From positions 62,001-126,000 of the forward strand of contig NZ_MUYT01000001.1 of the NCBI RefSeq assembly GCF_002014765.1: 64,000 nt of DNA, in the 5' to 3' direction. The notes beneath the pieces are model-generated. The model worked only from the letters and a program-made list of their open reading frames with translations. It did not search any database and was not told the DNA's origin. Of the stretch, positions 46,024 to 52,579 are shown piece by piece. The DNA comes from Lwoffella lincolnii (GTDB taxonomy: Bacteria; Pseudomonadota; Gammaproteobacteria; Pseudomonadales; Moraxellaceae). Position 1 is the first letter of the stretch; each line of letters opens with the position of its first letter. The position numbers and the translations under genes were made by a program.

Positions 46024-46962
46024 TTAAGATATTGTGTTGACGTGTCTTATGACAACTCTTGAAGGTTTATACTGCTTTGTGTTCTTGTTGTATTTCTCTA
46101 TGACAGTGATGTCCGCATTGATTTGGCGATGCCCGTGTAAGCTGTTTGGGTCGATATCGTTGCTTAACTCAAACGTAACTCGGTCACTAAATAGCTTGGG
46201 GACGATGCCTCCCCAACCTTGTGTTGCTCTGTCTTGGTCGCTCGCATGGATGAACAAATCAATCTTGGTATGATCTTTTTCTTTAGTTTGTGGAGGCTCA
46301 AATTCAACTTTTTCAGGCGTTTTTTCGATAATATCGGTAGGAATTTGCTCATAGAATTGTGAGGCTTGTTGCTGATCGCCGATGTCGATAGTTGCATTTG
46401 AGTCATTTTTGGCAGGTTTGATAAATTCGGCAGATTTTTGGACAGTCTTTTTGTCCATCGTGCCGTTCACAATCTCTACGACTTGCTCACCTGTTAAGTC
46501 TGAATTTTCGCTTAATACGGCAACACTAACACTATTATCGTAGTAATTATTTACGATTGGCGTATCTTTCGAACTGCAAGAATTTATCGCCATGATAGTC
46601 CCTGCTGTCACAACAGCACCTACGCCTGCGTAAAGAATTTTGCTTAACATGTTATGGTTTTTCACACTATCATCTACAACCTCTGTCAGAGTTGTGTTTA
46701 GTTTTTTGGCATTATCTTCGCCCACAAGACCAACCGCACACTTCACTTTGAGCCGCTCTAACAGGCTACCCGCTTCGACATCTTGTACAATGATATCGGT
46801 CGTTTTAATGTGTAAATCGGGTCGAATTTTATTGACGACAGAAACGCCTTTGGGTATTAGGTGTTTAAGTGCGTTTAGGCTTATTATAACATCATCAAGC
46901 GTTGGTTCGTTGGTGATGTTGTATGTTACTTTAAAATCAAATTCAAATATTTGTTCGGTCAT
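46024..46962 (-). CDS. Unknown membrane protein cotranscribed with the phage repressor
   Basis: A 312-residue protein I do not recognise. An N-terminal domain (about 1-105, VTYNITNEPTLDDVIISLNALKHL) is followed by one membrane helix (about 110-130, ILYAGVGAVVTAGTIMAI), a linker, and a C-terminal domain of about 110 residues (KIDLFIHASDQDRATQGWGG, VTFELSNDIDPNSLHGHRQI). It follows the repressor gene by 62 bases on the same strand and a terminator follows it, so both would be expressed in the lysogen. Genes placed here often give lysogenic conversion or superinfection exclusion, but no motif proves it. Confidence 0.55.
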   Translation of the reverse strand: MTEQIFEFDFKVTYNITNEPTLDDVIISLNALKHLIPKGVSVVNKIRPDLHIKTTDIIVQDVEAGSLLERLKVKCAVGLVGEDNAKKLNTTLTEVVDDSVKNHNMLSKILYAGVGAVVTAGTIMAINSCSSKDTPIVNNYYDNSVSVAVLSENSDLTGEQVVEIVNGTMDKKTVQKSAEFIKPAKNDSNATIDIGDQQQASQFYEQIPTDIIEKTPEKVEFEPPQTKEKDHTKIDLFIHASDQDRATQGWGGIVPKLFSDRVTFELSNDIDPNSLHGHRQINADITVIEKYNKNTKQYKPSRVVIRHVNTIS

Positions 46963-47024
46963 ATTCTGCCTCTATTACCTATCAAGAATGTTTGCACACC
47001 TATCTAAGTGCAACCCTTCCACCG

Positions 47025-47762
47025 CTACCGATATTTCACATACTTACTGTCCACAATGCCCACCAGTCGGCACTCGCCCATGGGGATAATCTTCTGATCC
47101 ACCCAATCAGAGTTAAGTGGTCTTAGATACATGTCTGCTGAGGTGTCACCGATGACCAGTTGCTTAAAGGTGGCTTCTTTGTCGTCGTTGCATTGGATAA
47201 CAATCAAGTCACCGTCTTTTAGCTCCAAAGGTGAGATGGTCGGCTCTATATAGATGATGTCACCAGGGCGAAACTCAGGGTACATGCTGCGTCCCTGTAC
47301 AATCAGTCCAAAGGCATGACAGCTTAAATTCTTGGGGCGTGGCACATACTCGATGATATCGTCTAGTGTGGTGGGTATGACTTCCACAAATGCCCCTGCC
47401 GCTACCCAACTGATGACAGGCATCATGCCGTCCATGTTGTGGTTGATGTCCACCAACTCGGTGTCATAAGGGGTGGAGATGTCGTCTGGTTGGGCTTGCT
47501 CGGCTTTGGCTATCATGGCTTTAAGTTGCTCGATGCTGGGTTTGTCTTCTTTAGGGTCTTTACCGTACGCCAACCATTCATAGCTGACGCCCAAAGCTTT
47601 TGCAATTTCAGGTAGAGAAGTAGATGACTTATTTCTACCGTTCTCAAGGTCAGAAATCTGTCCTTGTGATTTCATTCCTGCCGCCACCAGCAATTCTTTT
47701 TGCGTCATCTTTGCATCTTTTCTCGCCTTTTTCAGACGGTCGCCCAACGTTAAATTCTGCAT
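47025..47762 (-). CDS. Phage repressor (XRE helix-turn-helix with S24 peptidase domain)
   Basis: A 245-residue CI-like repressor. The helix-turn-helix is at about residues 5-60 (LGDRLKKARKDAKMTQKELLVAAG). The C-terminal LexA-like autoprotease has the Ser nucleophile in VQGRSMYPEFRPGDII and the general-base Lys in KEATFKQLVIG, so it would self-cleave when RecA is active. It controls the operator region at 47763-47861 shared with the divergent cro-like gene, and likely the leftward early operator. The gene is intact although many others in this prophage are not. Confidence 0.88.
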   Translation of the reverse strand: MQNLTLGDRLKKARKDAKMTQKELLVAAGMKSQGQISDLENGRNKSSTSLPEIAKALGVSYEWLAYGKDPKEDKPSIEQLKAMIAKAEQAQPDDISTPYDTELVDINHNMDGMMPVISWVAAGAFVEVIPTTLDDIIEYVPRPKNLSCHAFGLIVQGRSMYPEFRPGDIIYIEPTISPLELKDGDLIVIQCNDDKEATFKQLVIGDTSADMYLRPLNSDWVDQKIIPMGECRLVGIVDSKYVKYR

Positions 47763-47861
47763 AATATCCCCCCTTGCATCGTAAACATGATAATTATGCC
47801 TTAAAATAACATCGTTTTAACGTTGATTTAACAACGTAGTTACGATATTATAACAGTATTT
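47763..47861. promoter_or_regulatory. Immunity operator region between repressor and cro-like gene
   Basis: This 99-base divergent intergenic region contains the half-sites atcgtaa near 47780, atcgttt near 47811 and ttacgat near 47843, plus atrich -10-like boxes (tataac just before the cro-like gene). Spacing and symmetry fit three operator sites bound by repressor and Cro. The same half-sites recur at 45840-45925. Confidence 0.6.
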
Positions 47862-47876
47862 ATGGGAGCGAATGTG

Positions 47877-48083
47877 ATGAAAAACCAAACTGAATGGACA
47901 AACATCGTTAGAGAATTGCTTAAACATCAAACTCAAACCGAGCTTTCTTCTAAAACAGGCATTCATCAAGGCGTCATCAGTGAATTAAACCGAGGCAAGC
48001 CAAAACCCAATCTGTCTTGGCGATATGGCAACGCCCTGATGAATGCGTATAACAATCTTAAACAAGAAAACCACCCATCATAA
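47877..48083 (+). CDS. Cro-like helix-turn-helix protein
   Basis: A 68-residue DNA-binding protein (TELSSKTGIHQGVISELNRGK forms the helix-turn-helix). Its position opposite the repressor and its length fit Cro. The frame opens at ATG 47862, but the second ATG (47877) has the ribosome-binding site gggag nine bases upstream and was preferred. First gene of the rightward early operon. Confidence 0.72.
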   Translation: MKNQTEWTNIVRELLKHQTQTELSSKTGIHQGVISELNRGKPKPNLSWRYGNALMNAYNNLKQENHPS

Positions 48084-48126
48084 CAACATCATCTGCCACC
48101 CCAAGCGGACACAAAAGGCAACCACC

Positions 48127-48950
48127 ATACACTACTATGGATTTCACATCAAAGACTACCGGGCCCGAACCGCCCACCTAACCCCACTTGAGCATTACAT
48201 CTATTGCACCCTAATAGACTGGTACTACCTAAACGAAAAGCCCTTTAGCAGCGTAGAAGAAATTGCCCGTTACCTCTTATTGCCCTTAACCGACGAAAAC
48301 ACCCAAGCGATTAACAACGTGCTGGATGAATTCTTCAACTTTCACAAAGGCAAATATCACCACACAAGAATCAACCAAGAAATCAAGAATTTCAAGGCAG
48401 GCAGATACACACTAGACAACAACAACCCCAACGCCCACCAAAAACAGGGTAACCAAGCAAGTCACGAAACGGTCACGGAAAGTCACGAAGCAGGTAACGG
48501 CAACAGTCACGCACAAATAACGCAAAGTCACGGCAAAAACGACGCCATAACCATTAACCATAAACCATTAACCAATGATTTATTTAACCCCCCCCTAAAG
48601 CCCCCCCCTTGGCGACACCATAGCCAAAACTGGCAAAACCGACCAACACAACCAAACCAGCCAAGACATATTTGATTTTTGGCTAGACATCATGGACAAA
48701 GACCCAGCCAAATGGAAACTCACCGATGACAGAAAACGCAAAATCATCGCACGGCTCAAAGACGGCAAAGACAGCACAGACATCAAACAAGCCATCTACA
48801 ACGCATCACAAGACCCATGGGCAACCGCTCACGGCAAAACCGACATCAGCTACATCTGCCAATCTGACGCAAGACTGAGCGAATTTTTACTCAAAAAACC
48901 CCAAGCCATGCAACGCAGACAACACAACCAACCCACAGCACAGGAAACCA
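48127..48950 (+). pseudogene. DUF1376-domain phage replication protein (O-like), frameshifted in a poly-C tract
   Basis: The DUF1376 part (HYYGFHIKDYRARTAHLTPLEHYIYC to about 48400) is followed by a low-complexity middle and then by two runs of eight C (48588-48595 and 48601-48608). After the second run the original frame soon ends (TGA 48673), while the matching C-terminal region (FDFWLDIMDKDPAKWKL to SEFLLKK) lies in another frame that is restored if the run had seven C. The start is also odd: the usual first Met corresponds to ATA (48127-48129), with aaagg upstream. Homologues act as replication initiators. End is approximate. Confidence 0.65.
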
Positions 48951-48955
48951 ACACC

Positions 48956-49727
48956 ATGCAACACATCAGCCAAATCATTTTGCCACAACAAACACCAACA
49001 CAACCCCAAACACCAACACAACCCAAGGCTACTGGCAAAAACTTGACGCAGCCGCAGCCACCTACTTTGCCCAAAGAAACCAACACGACCAACAACAGCA
49101 CCCAACAGCCAACCAAGCCAACAACTCATCAACGCCATACAAATCTTATTCAAACAGTGGAAAGCATGGTTTAAACACAAAATGCAAACCAAAGACAGCG
49201 AAATTGACTGGAGCTTTGACATGGTGCTGGTATGGGCAAACTACCTAACCCAAAAACAAATCACCCTAGCAGAATTCAACCAAGCCAAAACAAAATCATT
49301 TGATGGCGACTGGGCCCCAAACAACGCCCAAGAATTCCTAAAACTGGCACGCCCCAACATCAACACCTACCCAGACGCTCAAACCGCCTTTGAAAACGCC
49401 TGCCAAGAATGTGGCAAACGTGGCGACACCAAAAGAAACTGGTTACACATCGTCGTAGCAGAAACCGCCAAACGCATAGGACATGGCAAACTGGCATCAT
49501 GCGACAACAAATACGCCCCCCACTTTGGCAAAATCTACCAACAAGTCATCACCGAACACAGCCAAGGAGCAACATTCACCCTACCAAAAACGCACAGATT
49601 AACCGACAACAGCCACAAACCCATTGACTGGAGCAAGTATAATAGCGGAAAAGAAATTGAACGCCGTCTACAAGCATTTAAACGCCAAATCGCCACGCCA
49701 GCCCCAACCAAACGAGCATCAGCATGA
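48956..49727 (+). pseudogene. Phage replication protein (P-like), frameshifted
   Basis: The start (ATG 48956, MQHISQIILPQQTPT) has the ribosome-binding site aggaaa. Coding resemblance moves frame inside a duplicated 18-base repeat (about 48990-49026), where TQGYWQKLDAAAATYFAQR is read, and again near 49110-49130, after which INAIQILFKQWKAWFKHKMQ and the intact remainder (49182-49727, WANYLTQKQITLAEFNQ to NWLHIVVAETAKRIG) follow. The C-terminal part resembles lambda P-type helicase loaders. As read, an intact 181-residue C-terminal piece could start at ATG 49182, but the whole protein is broken. Confidence 0.6.
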
Positions 49728-49976
49728 AACCACCAACCAAACCTAACAACCAACCAGGACGGCTAAAACAAAAAATCCAAGCACTCGGACGGCTAAAACA
49801 AGGGCAAATGAACAAAACCGAACAAGCCTATGCCAACCACCTTGAAACACTCAAAACAGCAGGTGACATCGTTTATTACACCTTTGACGGCATCAAGCCT
49901 ATACCCATTTAAATTTTTAGCAGTATACAAAACCCCAAAAAAACAAGGTGGTGGCTGGCAATATGAAGAATTTTGA
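49724..49976 (+). pseudogene. DUF1064 phage endonuclease-like gene with an internal deletion
   Basis: The N-terminal half (GRLKQGQMNKTEQAYANHLETL) and, in another frame, the C-terminal end (FKFLAVYKTPKKQGGGWQYEEF, stop 49974-49976) both match DUF1064 proteins, which are PD-(D/E)XK-like. About 40 residues that should lie between them are missing and the two parts are out of frame. The remaining ORF ends after 62 residues at 49912. The first start overlaps the previous stop. Confidence 0.75.
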
Positions 49977-50031
49977 CTGGGATTATAAAGCAGATTAATC
50001 GGAATGACCGATTTTTTAACTGAGCATCAAC

Positions 50032-50187
50032 ATGAAATACCAAAACCCAAAAACAGGACAAACAGCGGTCATCACAACACCGCCAACCCCACAAAACACC
50101 ACAGTAACCTACATCATTGATGACAAAATCATGATAAGCGAGACATGGGACGACTTCATCAAAAAATTTAGGACACTGACCAAATGA
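50032..50187 (+). CDS. Small phage protein, 51 residues
   Basis: ATG 50032 to TGA 50187. The product is polar with Asp-Asp-Lys and Trp-Asp-Asp patches (YIIDDKIMISETWDDFIKKF) and no known family. Its stop overlaps the start of the Q-like gene (atga), which supports real translation within the early operon. Confidence 0.55.
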   Translation: MKYQNPKTGQTAVITTPPTPQNTTVTYIIDDKIMISETWDDFIKKFRTLTK

Positions 50188-50576
50188 TTGACCCACTCAT
50201 CGAATGGGGCAAATGGGCACGGCATGATTATGGCTATTACAGCAGCCCCATGTATCGGCTGATGAAGCGAAACAACCCCAAATTTAACACAGGCTGGCGT
50301 GGCGATGTGCCACAAATCAGCGATAATGACGCCCTAAAAGTGGATAAGGCGGTTTGTGAGTTGGCACGTCATTCCGTTATCTTAGCAAACGTACTAAGGC
50401 TAAGGTACATCAACGACTTAAGCTTACGAGCCATCAGCCGTTACTATCTGACCCCACTTGAATACCCACAGCAAGTAGGCATGGGCTGGCAGGATAAACA
50501 ACGTAAAAAAGTCTGTCATAAAACCGTGGCAAAACTGTTGCAACAAGCAGAACGCATTGTCAGACAAAAGATTTAA
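50184..50576 (+). CDS. Phage antitermination protein Q-like
   Basis: A 130-residue protein that resembles phage antiterminator Q (MIDPLIEWGKWARHDYGYYSSPMYRLMKR and LANVLRLRYINDLSLRAISRYYL, a helix-turn-helix-like end). In lambdoid phages Q binds near the late promoter and lets RNA polymerase read the late genes. Position fits: last rightward early gene, before the late region with terS, terL and portal. Confidence 0.72.
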   Translation: MIDPLIEWGKWARHDYGYYSSPMYRLMKRNNPKFNTGWRGDVPQISDNDALKVDKAVCELARHSVILANVLRLRYINDLSLRAISRYYLTPLEYPQQVGMGWQDKQRKKVCHKTVAKLLQQAERIVRQKI

Positions 50577-50770
50577 CCGCCTTGTATTTGCTTGGAGTGG
50601 GCTAAAATGGCTTGTTTAATGGCATAAGCTTGATTATCATCATGGTGCATTTTAATCACCTGTAAAGCATCATAGATGGCTTGTTCATGCTGACTTATGA
50701 CCAACGATGTGCGTAATAAAGCACGGTTTTGGTAAGCGATATTGGCACGGACTTGGGCAGATTTATTCAT
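50573..50770 (-). CDS. Small ribbon-helix-helix-like protein, module 1 partner
   Basis: A 65-residue protein from ATG 50770 (aagggg upstream). RTSLVISQHEQAIYDALQVI and AYAIKQAILAHSKQ could form a ribbon-helix-helix fold, but similarity is weak. It lies downstream of the 21-codon peptide ORF at 50903-50968 in the same strand, in the same place as the clearer ribbon-helix-helix genes in the two other copies. Its stop overlaps the end of the Q-like gene, in opposite orientation. Confidence 0.5.
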   Translation of the reverse strand: MNKSAQVRANIAYQNRALLRTSLVISQHEQAIYDALQVIKMHHDDNQAYAIKQAILAHSKQIQGG

Positions 50771-50780
50771 GATTGACCCC

Positions 50781-50808
50781 TTGATTTTTTTTTGAATCAT
50801 ACTAATAT
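50781..50808 (+). promoter_or_regulatory. Antisense promoter, module 1
   Basis: TTGATT (50781-50786) and TAATAT (50803-50808) are 16 bases apart on the plus strand. The predicted start is near 50814, exactly at the taaggag stretch that is complementary to the peptide's ribosome-binding site. The RNA would run antisense to the peptide ORF. Confidence 0.55.
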
Positions 50809-50902
50809 GGGGGTAAGGAGTGCGTTAGATGAGAGATATGAGAGTGTCATCTCACCTAACGCCCCACTTGATAACTGCTGATTATCTTGTGGGCTTGCTA
50901 TC

Positions 50903-50968
50903 TTAATATGCTGGTATTACCAGCAGTAGTAAGACAACAAAAACGATGAGCTTGATAAGTGCGTTCAT
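50903..50968 (-). CDS. 21-residue hydrophobic peptide, module 1 (putative type I toxin)
   Basis: Starts MNALIKLIVF and ends LVIPAY; almost entirely hydrophobic after residue 6, fit to insert in a membrane. Aaggag lies seven bases before ATG 50968. A hairpin (ggtaaacggt/accgttacc) precedes this site and the segment 50814-50820 is its complement. The stop TAA is followed by a hairpin (ccac..gtgg). Two other peptides of identical length and similar pattern occur at 51480-51545 and 58041-58106. A toxic role is inferred from the module's architecture, not from a database match. Confidence 0.6.
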   Translation of the reverse strand: MNALIKLIVFVVLLLLVIPAY

Positions 50969-51033
50969 CGTTTTCTCCTTAGTTTACGGTAACGGTGGCT
51001 ACCGTTTACCAATCAAGCACCCCCTGTACTTGA

Positions 51034-51069
51034 TTTGCCTATTATATAGTGCTATATGTATTTTATCAA
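51034..51069 (-). promoter_or_regulatory. Sense promoter and leader start, module 1
   Basis: On the minus strand TTGATA (51064-51069) and TATAAT (51041-51046) are separated by 17 bases. The leader to the ATG is about 65 bases and contains aatcaag/cttgatt and the hairpin before the ribosome-binding site. Repeated agtgctatat half-sites flank the -35 and could bind the partner protein. Confidence 0.75.
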
Positions 51070-51084
51070 GTGCTATATATAAAA

Positions 51085-51107
51085 AATCTGCTCTTTTGGG
51101 CAGATTC
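51085..51107 (-). terminator. Terminator of the module 2 operon
   Basis: aatctgc and gcagatt form a stem followed by T on the minus strand, just after the ribbon-helix-helix gene at 51148-51360. Confidence 0.7.
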
Positions 51108-51147
51108 TTTATTGGCAGGTTTTTTTGATAAAGGCTGGGGAATGGGA

Positions 51148-51360
51148 TTAGTCAGGCTCTTTTTGTTTGCCCAAATTGTACGCCCGAACAGCGTCCATAA
51201 TCAGCTGATTTTGGGGTATGCCTAAGCGTTTGGATAGGGATTTGATGAGTTCTATGTCATCAAGTTTTAGGGTGAATGCTTTGTTTTTTACCCCACGGCG
51301 TGCGTTGCTGTCTTTTTGGATTTGGGCTTGGGTTTTTGGGTTGGCAACGATTTTTGGCAT
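51148..51360 (-). CDS. Arc-like ribbon-helix-helix protein, module 2
   Basis: A 70-residue basic protein: MPKIVANPKTQAQIQKDSNA, then the beta strand and helices FTLKLDDIELIKSLSKRLGI and NQLIMDAVRAYNLG. It is a small DNA-binding protein of the Arc type. It is downstream of the peptide ORF at 51480-51545 and shares its transcript; a damaged paralogue lies at 57725-57934. Confidence 0.75.
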   Translation of the reverse strand: MPKIVANPKTQAQIQKDSNARRGVKNKAFTLKLDDIELIKSLSKRLGIPQNQLIMDAVRAYNLGKQKEPD

Positions 51361-51389
51361 TTGACTTTTTCCTTTGAGTTTACTAGTAT
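51361..51389 (+). promoter_or_regulatory. Antisense promoter, module 2
   Basis: TTGACT (51361-51366) and TAGTAT (51384-51389), 17 bases apart, one base from the ribbon-helix-helix start codon on the other strand. The predicted start, near 51396, is the first base of taaggagcag, the complement of the peptide's ribosome-binding site in 9 of 10 positions. Confidence 0.6.
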
Positions 51390-51479
51390 GAAAGTTAAGG
51401 AGCAGGTTACAGGGTGCGCTAACACCCCATAACCCCCAACTAAGTTATTATAAGTACCGTAACTTAGTTGGCTTGCTAT

Positions 51480-51545
51480 CTAGTACGCATTATTGCTAAT
51501 GAGTATTAAGACAACAAGGACAATAAATTTGATAACGTGCTTCAT
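51480..51545 (-). CDS. 21-residue hydrophobic peptide, module 2 (putative type I toxin)
   Basis: Starts MKHVIKFIVL and ends ISNNAY, the same length and hydrophobic middle as module 1. The ribosome-binding site aaggaa precedes ATG 51545. A hairpin gctagg/cctagc lies directly before it, and a very strong 12-base-pair stem (ccaactaagtta/taacttagttgg) follows the stop codon. Expression control is therefore likely at RNA level. Confidence 0.6.
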   Translation of the reverse strand: MKHVIKFIVLVVLILISNNAY

Positions 51546-51613
51546 TGTCTGTTCCTTATGTTACCGCTAGGCTTGTCCTAGCCCAACCAACACCCCTTGT
51601 GTTGATGGGGTTT

Positions 51614-51642
51614 GTTATAGCCTAGCTTACCCAAAAGATCAA
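51614..51642 (-). promoter_or_regulatory. Sense promoter, module 2
   Basis: TTGATC (51637-51642) and TATAAC (51614-51619) with a 17-base spacer on the minus strand. The upstream 35 bases, with an AATCA/ACAAT dyad, align well to those of module 3, which suggests a shared operator. Confidence 0.75.
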
Positions 51643-51702
51643 GTAATTATTACAGTTTTTTATAATATTGTTATGATTATTTGGCTTTTTTGTATTTAAA
51701 GA

Positions 51703-51738
51703 AAACCGCTTATGATGTCATCATAGGCGGTTTTTTTA
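51703..51738. terminator. Strong hairpin terminator in the prophage late region
   Basis: An imperfect stem of aaaccgct-tatgat with atcata-ggcggtttt is followed by T on the plus strand. It stands between the peptide modules and the terminase genes. Confidence 0.8.
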
Positions 51739-51757
51739 TTGCAACAATCCCCAAAAT

Positions 51758-51786
51758 AAAGGGGGTATCTATTAGATAGACCCTTT
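51758..51786. other. Small hairpin
   Basis: aaaggg and tatct pair with agata and cccttt around a short loop, with a small internal bulge. It lies 18 bases before the larger structured element and its function is unknown. Confidence 0.4.
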
Positions 51787-51803
51787 TAAAAACCAAATAA
51801 ATT

Positions 51804-51880
51804 ATGGTAGGGGTTATGGGAGTATCGTAAGATACGCTGTTACCTAGCGGACAGTACGCCAATCCTGTAACCCCTACCAT
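51804..51880. other. Branched structured element upstream of terS
   Basis: A 13-base perfect stem (atggtaggggtta 51804-51816 with taacccctaccat 51868-51880) encloses two hairpins: gtatc/gatac (51822-51835) and ctgt/acag (51837-51854). No ORF explains it. It could be a packaging (cos/pac) site, since it lies upstream of the terminase genes, or the core of an RNA; a run of T follows about 15 bases later. Confidence 0.45.
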
Positions 51881-51934
51881 CCTAAAAGTGGCGTTTTTTT
51901 TGTGGTAGGAATTTTTTAAAACTTATCACTAGGA

Positions 51935-52025
51935 CTTGATTTTCACCCCAAAGACTGCTAAAGTTATACTATGTTTGAAAAAAGTTGCAACAAGGTGATG
52001 ACTTAGGTGGTCATCGCCTTTTTTG
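51935..52025 (+). ncRNA. Putative small RNA gene, copy B (prophage)
   Basis: TTGATT (51936-51941) and TAAAGT (51959-51964) are separated by 17 bases, then about 60 bases and a terminator (aaggtgatgac/gtcatcgcctt plus T). It matches the copy downstream of hicAB (29729-29827) over its whole length apart from one 8-base gap and few changes. The identical block includes the promoter-like sequence. Confidence 0.55.
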
Positions 52026-52120
52026 TTGTTATTTATAAATTTTTATCAAAATCCCTACTTGTTTAAGTGGGGATTTTGCTTTTTATGCGTTTGAAAAAAT
52101 CTTAAAAAAGGAGCGTAAGC

Positions 52121-52579
52121 ATGGCGAAACTTACGCCAAAACAGACACGCTTTTGTCAGTTGTATGTGGAGCTTGGCAATGCGTCTGAAGCTTATCGCCA
52201 AAGTTATCATGCTGATAATATGAGCAATACCACCATTCACCGTAAGGCATCTGAGTTGTTAGCCATGGATAAGATTAAAAGACAAGTTGATGAGTTGCAA
52301 GCAAGCCACAGACAGCGTCATGATTTGACGGTTGATGATTTGTTGGCGGAATTGGAACAAGCTCGCATGGCTGCTTTGGCGTGTGAGCCACCTCAGTCTG
52401 CGTCTGCTGTGTCTGCCACCATGGGTAAGGCGAAGCTGCTCGGCTTGGATAAGCAAACGATAGACCATACGTCAAGTGATGGTAGTATGACGGTTAAGCC
52501 CATGGTCATTGAGCTGATTGCTCCTAATATTGACCCCATTGACCACGCTAATTTTATAAAAGATGAAAGTTCAGATTGA
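52121..52579 (+). CDS. Terminase small subunit
   Basis: A 152-residue TerS protein: helix-turn-helix start (MAKLTPKQTRFCQLYVELGNASEAYRQSY), then a coiled middle and an acidic end. It recognises the packaging site and activates the large subunit. The ribosome-binding site aggagc lies about ten bases before ATG 52121. It overlaps terL by 17 bases. Confidence 0.85.
   Translation: MAKLTPKQTRFCQLYVELGNASEAYRQSYHADNMSNTTIHRKASELLAMDKIKRQVDELQASHRQRHDLTVDDLLAELEQARMAALACEPPQSASAVSATMGKAKLLGLDKQTIDHTSSDGSMTVKPMVIELIAPNIDPIDHANFIKDESSD

Noticed and set aside
50828..50905. Tiny plus-strand ORFs following the taaggag segments in modules 1 and 3
   Set aside because: They have ribosome-binding-site-like sequences but differ in sequence and length between modules, and module 2 has none. 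The complementarity to the peptide's ribosome-binding site explains the motif better.
50946..51128. A 60-codon plus-strand ORF across peptide 1
   Set aside because: It is antisense to the better supported peptide ORF and its leader and has no ribosome-binding site; probably a shadow.
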